A stretch of 16,428 bases of DNA from Spirochaetes bacterium ADurb.Bin110 (lineage in GTDB: Bacteria; Spirochaetota; Spirochaetia; Treponematales; Rectinemataceae). The stretch spans positions 1 to 16,428 of the forward strand of contig MWDY01000234.1 in NCBI GenBank assembly GCA_002070755.1, written 5' to 3'. The notes under the pieces were generated by a model that saw only the letters and a program-made list of their open reading frames with translations, had not been told where the DNA came from and searched no databases. Shown here piece after piece: positions 1 to 7,827 of this stretch (position 1 is its first letter; each line of letters starts with the position of its first letter). Position numbers and translations under genes: made by a program.

Positions 1-764
1 ATCGCAATAAAAAGCGTCACAATAGGCAAAACAGAAGCAATAATTGCGATGCAAAGCACTATGAGAAATTGCTCGATAGAAGAAGGAATTACAAAAGTAC
101 CCTCTAGAAGAGCAAGACATAAGTATACAATCGCAGCTGCCGTCATGATGATCGCAGTAGCCCACAAGGAATCCACTCCATCAAGGATACGCTCCGCAAT
201 AACAAGATAAGCAGCATAGGCAACCGCAACCAGAATTCCCAATACAAGACCTATAGGCGGATATGATCCCGCCTTCCAAAAAGTCAGCATGCATCCCAGA
301 AAAGAAAGAGCAAGAGCAAGAACTTGAATGCGCCTAGGCCTTTGGTGTTGCCAAACGAATATGATGAGAAATACGAAAGAAGGATATAGATATAGTAGCA
401 GGCTTGTAATGCCAGGGTCCAAGATTTTTACTGTAAGAAAAAAGAGCCCTGCCTGTGGCGAAAAACCAATGAGACCGAGCAAAAAGACAGATTTCCAACG
501 CCCTCGCTGTCCATGATCATCTTTTCTTTTCTCAATATCGCTTTTAGCTGATATACTTCTCGACCGAATGTGCTTCCGAATATATACTACAAGCCATAGA
601 AAAAAGGCTGCCACGAGAAAACGCCATGCAAGCGCGCATAGTACTGAGAATCCATGGGAATAGAGCAATTCGGCAAAAATGCCAAGTGTAGAAAAGCTGA
701 TGGCTGAGATTATAGCCGCAAGAAACCCATGAATTGCGGTGCTGTTATTATGAGCCTTTATCAT
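1..764 (-). CDS. EamA/DMT-superfamily transporter, partial (C-terminus off left edge)
   Basis: The minus strand is open from an ATG at 764 to the left edge, giving 254 codons without a stop. The product is very hydrophobic, with helices separated by short basic loops: an N-terminal helix starting near residue 12, a charged cytoplasmic loop near residues 60-80 rich in Lys, Arg and Asp, then a string of further helices. The pattern around residues 90-120 (a Gly-Leu-Phe-Phe helix, then Pro-Gly-Ile-Thr-Ser and a Leu/Tyr-rich helix ending in Pro-Ser) is typical of the first EamA repeat. The part near the edge (Ser-Val-Leu-Pro-Ile-Val-Thr-Leu-Phe) resembles the second. Family members have about 10 helices and 280-310 residues, so roughly 40 residues are missing. 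It is probably an inner-membrane metabolite exporter or permease of unknown substrate. It starts 23 nt after the preceding gene's stop, with only a weak AGG upstream, so it is probably co-transcribed with that gene. Confidence 0.82.
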   Translation of the reverse strand, partial: MIKAHNNSTAIHGFLAAIISAISFSTLGIFAELLYSHGFSVLCALAWRFLVAAFFLWLVVYIRKHIRSRSISAKSDIEKRKDDHGQRGRWKSVFLLGLIGFSPQAGLFFLTVKILDPGITSLLLYLYPSFVFLIIFVWQHQRPRRIQVLALALSFLGCMLTFWKAGSYPPIGLVLGILVAVAYAAYLVIAERILDGVDSLWATAIIMTAAAIVYLCLALLEGTFVIPSSIEQFLIVLCIAIIASVLPIVTLFIA

Positions 765-787
765 TATACTTAAGCCTAGAATTGCTG

Positions 788-2302
788 CTAAATTGGAGAA
801 TCGGTATCGAAAACCGTCTTCTGTGGAGAGTAATCCTTTTCATCGATCGATGCACGGACCCGCTCGACTTCCCGTTCGATAAACTCAATATCGCTAAAAC
901 TCCACTTACCTTCGGAACTAATTTCCCCTCTACTCCAAGCTGCGAGATGCTGTGTCTCTTCTAGCAAGGCATTGGTTTTTTCTGGTCGAACTTCATTGGC
1001 TGGCAATTGTATAGACTGAGGATCAAAGTAGTCGGGATTAGCGATCACTGCGGAATAAAGAACTCTCCTCATATTTTCATGTTTGATCTTCTCATTTTCG
1101 CGCTTGATTCGCTGAGACCGAATGATCGGTATCCCAAAAAAAATAAGGGAAAATGCCAATGGCGCGACACCCAGAAGCCATCCCACAAGAACCACTGGCT
1201 GGTTTGCCCCTAGCATAGAAAACAGATAGACTGTGTAAGAATATAAAAAGCTTAATCCACCTTTTAGCCCTGTTCCTTCCGGAGTCTGAACGATAATTGC
1301 AGTGCCTAGGTTAATAGCATTCCATAGATAATATGAGCCAAATACAAGGTTGAATATGTTTACCCAGCGAAAGGTTCGATCCATCTTTTCTGGGTTCGAA
1401 GAGAAGCGATGGAGCTTTTTAGTCGGAAACGTAGAGGCTGTGACACCTGATATTGTAGCAGTCTTTGTTAGCAAGGAAGGAAAGAAAAAGTAGAGTGCTC
1501 CATTATCTGTAACCTCAGGACTGCCTTCGAATTCTACAAGATATCTTGTTATGCAATCTTCGGCCTCCTCTGGTTTGAGCCCAGATATGACCATAAATTC
1601 GGGCAATGTAATTACGCCTTTATGAGTTTGAACGAAAGCTACAAATGCCTTTTTCAGGATAGTATCCCATTCTGCATTTGGATCACCATCTCCGAAGACA
1701 TGCGAAAATACAGCCTTATGGAGAGGTCGCCGTTGGGCTTTAGCTTGAGCGCTGCGATACCTGGTTTCTGGTCCTTTGAATAGCTCACTATAAAACCAGA
1801 GTCGAATCATAGAATCGAATAGATTAGTGGTAAGCCACAAGCCACCAAGTCCGCCACCGCCCCGGCGGTCATCGCTATCACGAGATCCACCTCCACGCAT
1901 CGCGACAGAGCCAAAGAGCGCAACTAGAGCAAGGGCTATAAAAATAAAGAAATATCCAAATAGAGTAACTAGAATCCACACCTTAAAAAGGAATTTTCCT
2001 GTTTCTACAGCTCCTTTAGTGATGGTTTTCCACAATCTTCGCACAGAAGGTCCAAAACCCTTGTATTTGCTTTTGAATCCATTAGGAAAAGAATACAAGA
2101 GATCACCTCTCTCTGAAACGCGAATTCTACCTCGATATTCATCGGAGATAGCGGGCATTTCGGCATTAATCTGTGCTAAGGGTAAGCCTGTTGCTCGAGC
2201 AAGATCAGCGCTCGTCCATTCCTTTGTGTAGCTGCGCAGGGCACGCAAAAGCCGATCTCTTACCTCCTGCTTATTGTAATCTAGTATTTTAGATTCAGAC
2301 AT
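788..2302 (-). CDS. Unrecognised multi-pass membrane protein with two winged-helix-like segments
   Basis: I do not recognise the family. The 504-residue product starts with a soluble segment (about 10-76) that reads like a small winged-helix fold: helix, Thr-Ser-x-x-Leu-Ala-x-x-x-Gly-Leu turn, second helix, then a beta-type wing ending in Tyr-Ser-Phe-Pro. A strong membrane helix follows (about 104-131), then a Gly/Arg/Asp-rich stretch (135-154). A second soluble segment (about 212-278) repeats the winged-helix pattern with an equivalent Gly-Leu turn (241-242) and a Tyr-Phe-Phe-Phe-Pro end. Further membrane helices lie near 313-336, 349-366 and 368-395, followed by a charged, partly helical tail (396-504). 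The start is supported by AAGGA 8 nt before the ATG. It lies 45 nt after glgA and 23 nt before the EamA gene, so it is probably in the same transcript. The soluble parts could bind nucleic acid or protein at the membrane; that is inference. Confidence 0.8.
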   Translation of the reverse strand: MSESKILDYNKQEVRDRLLRALRSYTKEWTSADLARATGLPLAQINAEMPAISDEYRGRIRVSERGDLLYSFPNGFKSKYKGFGPSVRRLWKTITKGAVETGKFLFKVWILVTLFGYFFIFIALALVALFGSVAMRGGGSRDSDDRRGGGGLGGLWLTTNLFDSMIRLWFYSELFKGPETRYRSAQAKAQRRPLHKAVFSHVFGDGDPNAEWDTILKKAFVAFVQTHKGVITLPEFMVISGLKPEEAEDCITRYLVEFEGSPEVTDNGALYFFFPSLLTKTATISGVTASTFPTKKLHRFSSNPEKMDRTFRWVNIFNLVFGSYYLWNAINLGTAIIVQTPEGTGLKGGLSFLYSYTVYLFSMLGANQPVVLVGWLLGVAPLAFSLIFFGIPIIRSQRIKRENEKIKHENMRRVLYSAVIANPDYFDPQSIQLPANEVRPEKTNALLEETQHLAAWSRGEISSEGKWSFSDIEFIEREVERVRASIDEKDYSPQKTVFDTDSPI

Positions 2303-2347
2303 CGATGTGTTCCTTTTATCTTATTTGCAGAGACTTCTCTTTGAGGT

Positions 2348-3820
2348 TCACTTAGCCTTTCTTAGGGCTAAGGCATGCTGATAAAGCCGCCCATACTCTT
2401 CAGCTGAGCGATTCCATGAGAAATCTTGTTTCATTGCTCGCTCGCGCATAGTCTTTATATGCTCAGGTCTGTTATACCACGCCCACATTGCCCAGCCCAC
2501 CGTATCGTATACCGCTTGTGGAGTCAAATCATCGAACATGAAACCTGTGCCATCGCCCAAGTCCTGATTATAATTGACCACGGTGTCGGCTAGACCGCCT
2601 GTCCTGTGGACAATCGGCAAGGTCCCATATACGAGCGAATACATCTGGTTTAGTCCACAGGGTTCATATCTGCTTGGCATGAGGAAAAAGTCGCTCCCCG
2701 CCTCGATGAGATGTGCAAGCCTTTCATTGTATCCAATGACTCCTTTGAATTGCGGATACTGGGCTGAAAAATTCATAATGGCCTCTTCTGCCCAGGCATC
2801 TCCGGAGCCGAGCACCGCAACCTGAACATGGATTGTCTCCAAGATTTTGCGCATGCATCCGTATGTGCGACCAAATACCTCAGAAATCCCTTTTTGCTCT
2901 ACAAGCCTCGTTACCATGCCTATAAGCGGTGTTTCCGAATCGATGGGGAGACCTAACTCCCTTTGGAGCGCCTCCTTACAGACAGCTTTTCCACTGATAT
3001 CTTCAACAGAATAGTGTGCAGGCAAATATGGATCTGTCAAAGGATTCCATACCTCCGTATCGATACCATTTAAAATACCAACTAGGTCTCTGCTTCGCTG
3101 ACGTAACAAGCTGTCGAGTCCGAAACCACCGCTTGGCGTTTGGATTTCCATAGCGTAAGTAGGCGATACAGTTGCGATGCATTCGGCAGAAACTATCCCT
3201 GCCTTGAGAAAATTGATGTTGCCATAGTATTCGAACCCCGCTCCATAATAATATTCCCACCCTAAGCCAAGCTCGGCAAAATTGTCTCTGCTATAGATTC
3301 CCTGATAGCCTAGATTGTGGATGGTCAAGACACCCGCAGTTCCTGAAAACTCGGTATTCTTTTCTATAGTATTAAGGTAAACAGGTACGGGTGCTGTTGG
3401 CCAATCATGCGCTTGCATGATATCCGGAATCCATCCGAAGTTACGGCAGAGTGCAAAGGCAGCCTTGCATAATACAGAAAACCGCTTGGGATTATCGGGG
3501 AATTCCTGGTTGGATGAATAGCCGTATATCCCATTGCGACCATATAGGCTATCGCATTCTAGAAAATAGACCTTAGCTTGGGAGTTTGGCAGATTGGTCG
3601 TATAAAGAAATGCGCGATGGCGCTCCCGCGCAGAATCGATCTCCAGAAGACCATTTATCCTTCGCAATGTGTTTTTTGATATGAAATAGTAGCGTGGAAG
3701 CAGCACTCGCACATCGTGACCCAATTTGGAAAGCGCAGCCGCAAGCGAAGATACTGCATCTCCAAGTCCACCGCTTTTTGCAAACGGTGTCAACTCGCTT
3801 GAAATAAACAGTATTTTCAC
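2348..3820 (-). CDS. glgA: Glycogen synthase (ADP-glucose:alpha-1,4-glucan glucosyltransferase)
   Basis: GT5-family GT-B glucosyltransferase that extends alpha-1,4-glucan chains from ADP-glucose in the cytoplasm. From the GTG at 3820 the product is 490 residues, the usual bacterial GlgA length. It opens with Lys-Ile-Leu-Phe-Ile-Ser-Ser-Glu and the Lys-Ser-Gly-Gly-Leu-Gly-Asp nucleotide-sugar loop (Lys15-Asp21). Other marks are His-Asp-Trp (138-140), His-Asn-Leu-Gly-Tyr-Gln-Gly (168-174), the Arg-Leu-Val-Glu-Gln-Lys-Gly donor site (305-311), and Ser-Arg-Tyr-Glu-Pro-Cys-Gly-Leu (383-390) with Glu386 as the conserved catalytic-region residue, followed by Thr-Gly-Gly-Leu-Ala-Asp-Thr-Val. An ATG at 3883 would add 21 residues, but GTG is preferred: GGGAGG sits 6 nt before it, the family start matches, and the best -10 element (3854-3859) lies inside the extension. 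It is divergent from the lipoprotein gene and heads a minus-strand group. Confidence 0.96.
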   Translation of the reverse strand: MKILFISSELTPFAKSGGLGDAVSSLAAALSKLGHDVRVLLPRYYFISKNTLRRINGLLEIDSARERHRAFLYTTNLPNSQAKVYFLECDSLYGRNGIYGYSSNQEFPDNPKRFSVLCKAAFALCRNFGWIPDIMQAHDWPTAPVPVYLNTIEKNTEFSGTAGVLTIHNLGYQGIYSRDNFAELGLGWEYYYGAGFEYYGNINFLKAGIVSAECIATVSPTYAMEIQTPSGGFGLDSLLRQRSRDLVGILNGIDTEVWNPLTDPYLPAHYSVEDISGKAVCKEALQRELGLPIDSETPLIGMVTRLVEQKGISEVFGRTYGCMRKILETIHVQVAVLGSGDAWAEEAIMNFSAQYPQFKGVIGYNERLAHLIEAGSDFFLMPSRYEPCGLNQMYSLVYGTLPIVHRTGGLADTVVNYNQDLGDGTGFMFDDLTPQAVYDTVGWAMWAWYNRPEHIKTMRERAMKQDFSWNRSAEEYGRLYQHALALRKAK

Positions 3821-3826
3821 AAACCG

Positions 3827-3832
3827 CCTCCC
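3827..3832 (-). promoter_or_regulatory. Ribosome binding site of glgA that fixes the GTG start
   Basis: GGGAGG on the minus strand, 6 nt before the GTG at 3820. The upstream in-frame ATG at 3883 has no comparable site, so this element decides the start. Confidence 0.8.
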
Positions 3833-3853
3833 GTCCCAATGTTTTGACTCTTC

Positions 3854-3883
3854 ATTATATGATGCGAGGCTAGGATGCTGCAA
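3854..3883 (-). promoter_or_regulatory. Candidate sigma70-type promoter of glgA
   Basis: On the minus strand a perfect TATAAT (3854-3859) is preceded, 18 nt upstream, by a weak TTGCAG (3878-3883). Transcription would start near 3847, leaving a leader of about 27 nt that contains the GGGAGG site. The -35 match is poor, so the call rests mainly on the -10 element and its position relative to the GTG start. Confidence 0.5.
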
Positions 3884-3915
3884 TGCGGCTCCATCGCCGT
3901 CATTCTTGAATGGCT

Positions 3916-3944
3916 TTTAGAGAATGAACAACCTCTTTTATGAT
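3916..3944 (+). promoter_or_regulatory. Candidate promoter of the propeller lipoprotein gene
   Basis: TTTAGA (3916-3921) and TATGAT (3939-3944) are separated by 17 nt on the plus strand and would give a leader of about 60 nt. The region is AT-rich, so chance matches are likely. The 192-bp divergent interval otherwise shows only the glgA promoter and the AAAGGAG ribosome site just before 4013. Confidence 0.35.
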
Positions 3945-4012
3945 TAGATATAGATGTAACTTTTGAAGCAACAGACTATTTTATGAGCGACTCTGTCTTA
4001 AAGGAGTAAAAT

Positions 4013-6250
4013 ATGACAGAGCGCAAGAAATCCTTATCGTTTGAAACATGCATTTTAATAGCAGCGGTGTTGTTCATTGCTTGTCCTACAGGAATTCCTA
4101 AAGGTACAGCATATATATATGTACGATTCATGTTGCCAGGTAATTTGACAAACGCAAGCGCAAAGAAACCTGGATCAATGATAATAGGCCCTGAATCCGG
4201 ATGGAATATAGCTTCCTATCGTTTGACATTCACAGAAGATAATGGAGAAGTTATCACTAAGACTATCGATAAAGCCGGCGGAGAACTGAGTATCAAGGCT
4301 GGCAATTGGATACTGCTAGCCGAAGGCCTTACTGCTGATGGGGCTGTAATAGTCCAGAAAGAAACACAAGTCCTAGCTCAAGCAGGAAAGAGAATAAGCA
4401 TACAAATAATGCTGCACTTAGCCCAAGGAAAAGGCTCTCTGCAACTGGCATTTTCGCCAAATCAGTCACTTCCGCCCGATTGGAGATATTTTATTTCACT
4501 CGAATATAGAGGATTACCAGGAGACCCCACTTTTCAAGGGCCAGCTCTCTTGTCGACAGATATTCCGGCTACGCAGATGGATTATCAGGTCAATGAATTG
4601 GAATCAGGAAATTATAGTCTTTCGGTACAGGTAAGAGATACTTCTTCTGCTTCGATAGCAGGCTGCATTGCGACAGTGCTCATCTTGCCAGAACAAACTT
4701 CCATAGGCTCTTGTAGTATATCTCTTCCAAATCCATCAGCGACCATTTCGCTGAGCACTCCAAAACTGGAATTATCGGCTAATGCTGCAATTGCTATCGA
4801 GCGATACTTGAATCGAAATAGGTCTGTTCTTGTGCCTTTTGCTATTGCAGAAGGACAGACCAATCTCGATGTCGAATGGTACCAGAACGGAGTTAAGATC
4901 GAAAAGGCTCAGGAAGAAGCGACTCAATGCCTCCCAGGTCATAGAGTCTTCCTTGCACCAAGCGAAGAATCGGATGCGCAGATGAGCATATCCATGGATG
5001 CGCTTCTTAGCGACAGGAATTCGGGCATTTCGCAAGCATTCTCTAATAGCTCATCCCTTCTTGCTGGACCCTTATCTGATCAAATCGAATGGGTGCAGAG
5101 CATCGACTATAAGGCAGCACTTAGCCCTTCGCTCCACAATAGAAATAATCCTGAGAATGCTGGTACAGGTAATTTGCAGATGGCAAAATGGGTAGCAGCA
5201 AGCCCTTCTGGATTGATAGCAGTGGCTGGACTCGACGAATCCAATGCTCTGCATCTTTTCTATTCTCCATCTGGGAAACAAGCTGCATTAGGAGGCAGCG
5301 GCTACGAAATCCCTTCTTCTGTTGGTTGGATACGCCTATGGCGAGATAAGATATCTATCGGTAAAGACAAAAAAAATCCAGATATAGTAAGCATATCTCT
5401 GGATGGGTCGCTGATAGCAGCCGCAGCATCGACAGGCAAATGGATAAGGCTCTATAGACTGGATAACTCTGGCTCTATTGCTAGCAAAATCGATATTGTC
5501 AGTGGCTTGGACGAAGCTCCAGAATTTGGAGATATAAGAGCTATGAGGTTTACTGCCGATTCCGCAAGGCTATTCATTCTAGCCAATTCTCCTACAAAAG
5601 TGCTTGTATTCAATACTGAAAAGCTCTTTAATGGAGAACATCTTTGCGAAAAAGAATCCTCTTTTGCAGAATTATTTTCAAATTCTCCAAGTCCTTCAAT
5701 TAGTATGCAAGACATGATGCTATTGGATGATGACTGGATCGCCGCATGCTCGTCGAAAAAAGCGATCGTCTTTTTTGTAAAATATTCATCAATTAATAAT
5801 TCTTTTGCCTCTGGGACAATGTTTGAATCTGGCCCAAACTCAGAATCCCTTGGAGAACCAAGATCTATCGCCTTTGATGATAGCAATGATCGATGCTATG
5901 TAATTAGTCATAACAGGAAATTGCATTTGTTCGAAAAACTAGATCCTCTGTCTCCCTATGCTCTATCCATGACTTTCAGTCTTTCTGCTGATCTGAATGA
6001 CGTCAAATGGCTTGCGCTTGTTAAAAAGAGCTCTGGAGGAACCTATCTAGTCACTGGAGGGAATAATGGTCTTGGAATCATCTCGCTGGATGCCAATGGG
6101 CACCCAATTACCCAGAGCTCGCTGAATTCGCAAGAAGCAAATCCCTCTGGAATAATATCAGTAAACAATGTTGCAGTTCTTGGAGAATCCATAATCTTAA
6201 CAGGATACAAAAGTGGTATTGTGGCCATGTTCGATATTCTGGGCTTGTGA
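4013..6250 (+). CDS. Putative lipoprotein with C-terminal beta-propeller-like half
   Basis: I do not recognise the exact family. The 745-residue product has a basic N-terminus, a short hydrophobic stretch (12-23) and Cys24 in Phe-Ile-Ala-Cys, a relaxed lipobox of the kind spirochaetes accept. It is therefore probably exported and lipid-anchored. Residues 30-250 are beta-rich and look like one or two immunoglobulin-type or carbohydrate-binding-like sandwiches. Residues 260-380 include a Val-Glu-Trp-Tyr-Gln-Asn-Gly segment, also common in Ig-like folds. From about 388 to the end there are repeated units of the form Ala-x-Ser-Pro-Ser-Gly-Leu-Ile-Ala-Val-Ala or Ile-Ser-Leu-Asp-Gly-Ser-Leu-Ile-Ala-Ala-Ala, followed by a strand such as Ile-Arg-Leu-Tyr or Val-Leu-Val-Phe. 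This is the spacing of WD40/YVTN-like propeller blades, with about six or seven visible. The start is clear: AAAGGAG stands 6 nt before the ATG. The gene stands alone, divergent from glgA and convergent with gcvPB. A surface or periplasmic binding role is inference. Confidence 0.85.
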   Translation: MTERKKSLSFETCILIAAVLFIACPTGIPKGTAYIYVRFMLPGNLTNASAKKPGSMIIGPESGWNIASYRLTFTEDNGEVITKTIDKAGGELSIKAGNWILLAEGLTADGAVIVQKETQVLAQAGKRISIQIMLHLAQGKGSLQLAFSPNQSLPPDWRYFISLEYRGLPGDPTFQGPALLSTDIPATQMDYQVNELESGNYSLSVQVRDTSSASIAGCIATVLILPEQTSIGSCSISLPNPSATISLSTPKLELSANAAIAIERYLNRNRSVLVPFAIAEGQTNLDVEWYQNGVKIEKAQEEATQCLPGHRVFLAPSEESDAQMSISMDALLSDRNSGISQAFSNSSSLLAGPLSDQIEWVQSIDYKAALSPSLHNRNNPENAGTGNLQMAKWVAASPSGLIAVAGLDESNALHLFYSPSGKQAALGGSGYEIPSSVGWIRLWRDKISIGKDKKNPDIVSISLDGSLIAAAASTGKWIRLYRLDNSGSIASKIDIVSGLDEAPEFGDIRAMRFTADSARLFILANSPTKVLVFNTEKLFNGEHLCEKESSFAELFSNSPSPSISMQDMMLLDDDWIAACSSKKAIVFFVKYSSINNSFASGTMFESGPNSESLGEPRSIAFDDSNDRCYVISHNRKLHLFEKLDPLSPYALSMTFSLSADLNDVKWLALVKKSSGGTYLVTGGNNGLGIISLDANGHPITQSSLNSQEANPSGIISVNNVAVLGESIILTGYKSGIVAMFDILGL

Positions 6251-6319
6251 GACAAAGCAATTCCGAAAACCACGATTTGCGCATGAAATAGACAAAGAAA
6301 CCGCTCTAGCAAAATATAA

Positions 6320-6356
6320 AAAAAGAGAAAGGCTCTTCGCAAGTCTTTCTCTTTTT
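6320..6356. terminator. Bidirectional intrinsic terminator
   Basis: AAAAAGAGAAAG (6320-6331) and CTTTCTCTTTTT (6345-6356) form a perfect 12-bp inverted repeat around a 13-nt loop, which can close further through G-T, C-G and T-A pairs to a 7-nt loop. Read rightward the hairpin ends in a T run; read leftward the complement of the A run does the same. It lies between the convergent lipoprotein gene (stop at 6250) and gcvPB (stop at 6385) and can serve both. The stem is A/T-rich, so its strength is uncertain. Confidence 0.8.
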
Positions 6357-6384
6357 GGTATCCATATTTCTTGAAATAGAAATC

Positions 6385-7827
6385 TTAGCCGCGATAACAA
6401 AGTATGGGATATCGCGCTGCCATCACTTCATCGAGACGAGCTACAGGTGCAATATGTGGTGCATCGTGAAGAAGGCCAGGATTCTTACTAGCTTCTTCTG
6501 CAATTTTCTTCATTGCTTCAGCAAAAAGATCGAGAGTTTCCTTCGACTCTGTCTCTGTGGGTTCTATCATCAAAGCTTCCTGTAAGATGAGCGGGAAATA
6601 GATAGTTGGAGGATGAAAGCCAAAGTCTATAAGGCGCTTTGCTATATCCAATGTATGGACACCATCGGCAATCGTTCCCTTGGCAACGAATTCGTGCATG
6701 CAATGCCTTTTGTAAGGAACAGGATAGACATTCTCCAGCAGCGATTTGAGATAGTTCGCATTTAGCACTGCATTCTCGGCAACCTGACGAAGTCCATCTG
6801 CACCGGTCATCAATAGGTAGCAGTATGCGCGCACCAAAACACCAAAGTTCCCGTGGAAAGCCTTAACTCTGCCAATGCTTTTCGCTGGCATTTCAAGACG
6901 GTAGGCAGACCCTTCCTTGATAGCGATTGGCCCTGGCAGATATGGCGCTAGAGTCTCATTGGCTGCTACCATTCCTGCGCCTGGCCCGCCGCCACCATGT
7001 GGTGTAGAAAATGTCTTGTGTAGATTGAAGTGCATAACATCGATGCCCGATCTGCCTGGCTTGAAAACTCCCGTAAGAGCGTTCATGTTAGCCCCATCGC
7101 CATATACAAGGCCACCAGCTTCATGCACAAGCCTGCAAATCTCCTCTATGTTCTTCTCAAAAAGCCCAAGGGTATTCGGATTAGTGATCATTATTCCGGC
7201 TATTGTATCGTCGAGAGCGACGCGAAGCGCCTCCATGTCTACACCACCGTCAGGCCCTGAGGGTATAGTCTGAGTTGTAAATCCAGCCATCGTGCAGCTT
7301 GCGGGGTTCGTCCCATGAGCTGAATCTGGTATGAGCATCCTTTTCCGCTTGGTCTCTCCTCGTTCTTTCAGAGCAGCATGAATCATGAGCACGCCTGAAA
7401 GCTCGCCATGGGCTCCTGCAGCAGGTTGAAGAGAGGCTGCAGCAAAACCACCTACTTCGCGAAGCCCCTCCTGAAGTCTAAATAATAGCTCTATGGCTCC
7501 TTGTGCATATTCCTCTCCAGCGAGAGGGTGCAAATTCTTCCATCCAGAATTCGAAGCAACAACCTCATTGGCTTTCGGATTGTATTTCATAGTACAGGAG
7601 CCAAGTGGATAGAATTCTGTATCGATGGAAAAATTCTTTTGGGAAAGCCTTGTGAAATGTCTCACAACCGTAAGCTCATCGAGCTCTGGTAGATCCAATT
7701 CAGCGCGGGCAATCTCTGGAGGTATCTCCTTACTCGGAACATCGGATCTTGGAAGAGAACAGCCAATTCTTCCTTCCTTCGACAATTCATAGACCAAAGG
7801 CTCGTCGCGCATATTAATAGCATTCAT
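6385..7827 (-). CDS. gcvPB: Glycine dehydrogenase (decarboxylating) subunit 2, P-protein PLP subunit
   Basis: C-terminal half of the split glycine cleavage P-protein. With GcvPA it decarboxylates glycine on PLP and passes the aminomethyl group to lipoyl-GcvH. From the ATG at 7827 the product is 480 residues, normal for GcvPB. Conserved marks are Glu-Phe-Tyr-Pro-Leu-Gly-Ser-Cys-Thr-Met-Lys-Tyr (71-82), Ser-Ala-His-Gly-Thr-Asn-Pro-Ala (169-176), Tyr-Gly-Asp-Gly-Ala-Asn-Met-Asn (242-249), and the PLP lysine Lys271 in Asn-Leu-His-Lys-Thr-Phe with the Gly-rich run after it. A start at 7896 is possible in frame, but GGAGG lies 7 nt before the ATG at 7827. That ATG overlaps the gcvPA stop as ATGA, a sign of translational coupling. 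It is the last gene of the gcv group, before the shared terminator. Confidence 0.97.
   Translation of the reverse strand: MNAINMRDEPLVYELSKEGRIGCSLPRSDVPSKEIPPEIARAELDLPELDELTVVRHFTRLSQKNFSIDTEFYPLGSCTMKYNPKANEVVASNSGWKNLHPLAGEEYAQGAIELLFRLQEGLREVGGFAAASLQPAAGAHGELSGVLMIHAALKERGETKRKRMLIPDSAHGTNPASCTMAGFTTQTIPSGPDGGVDMEALRVALDDTIAGIMITNPNTLGLFEKNIEEICRLVHEAGGLVYGDGANMNALTGVFKPGRSGIDVMHFNLHKTFSTPHGGGGPGAGMVAANETLAPYLPGPIAIKEGSAYRLEMPAKSIGRVKAFHGNFGVLVRAYCYLLMTGADGLRQVAENAVLNANYLKSLLENVYPVPYKRHCMHEFVAKGTIADGVHTLDIAKRLIDFGFHPPTIYFPLILQEALMIEPTETESKETLDLFAEAMKKIAEEASKNPGLLHDAPHIAPVARLDEVMAARYPILCYRG

Noticed and set aside
328..516. Plus-strand short frame near the left edge
   Set aside because: It is antisense to the continuous EamA-like membrane-protein frame at 1-764.
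734..964. Plus-strand open frame across the 3' end of the membrane-protein gene
   Set aside because: It is antisense to two clear minus-strand coding frames, has no ribosome site and its product looks like no protein family.
1827..2231. Plus-strand Pro/Arg-rich 134-codon frame
   Set aside because: The Pro/Arg richness is the complement of the Gly-rich stretch of the minus-strand protein, so it is a reading artefact.
2303..2347. AGAG-AAGT-CTCT hairpin after glgA as a terminator
   Set aside because: The stem is 4 bp with no T run behind it; the interval more likely only holds the ribosome site of the next gene.
5452..5886. Minus-strand 144-codon frame inside the lipoprotein gene
   Set aside because: It is a shadow of the propeller region; no start signal, no recognisable motif, and the plus-strand frame carries the repeat pattern.
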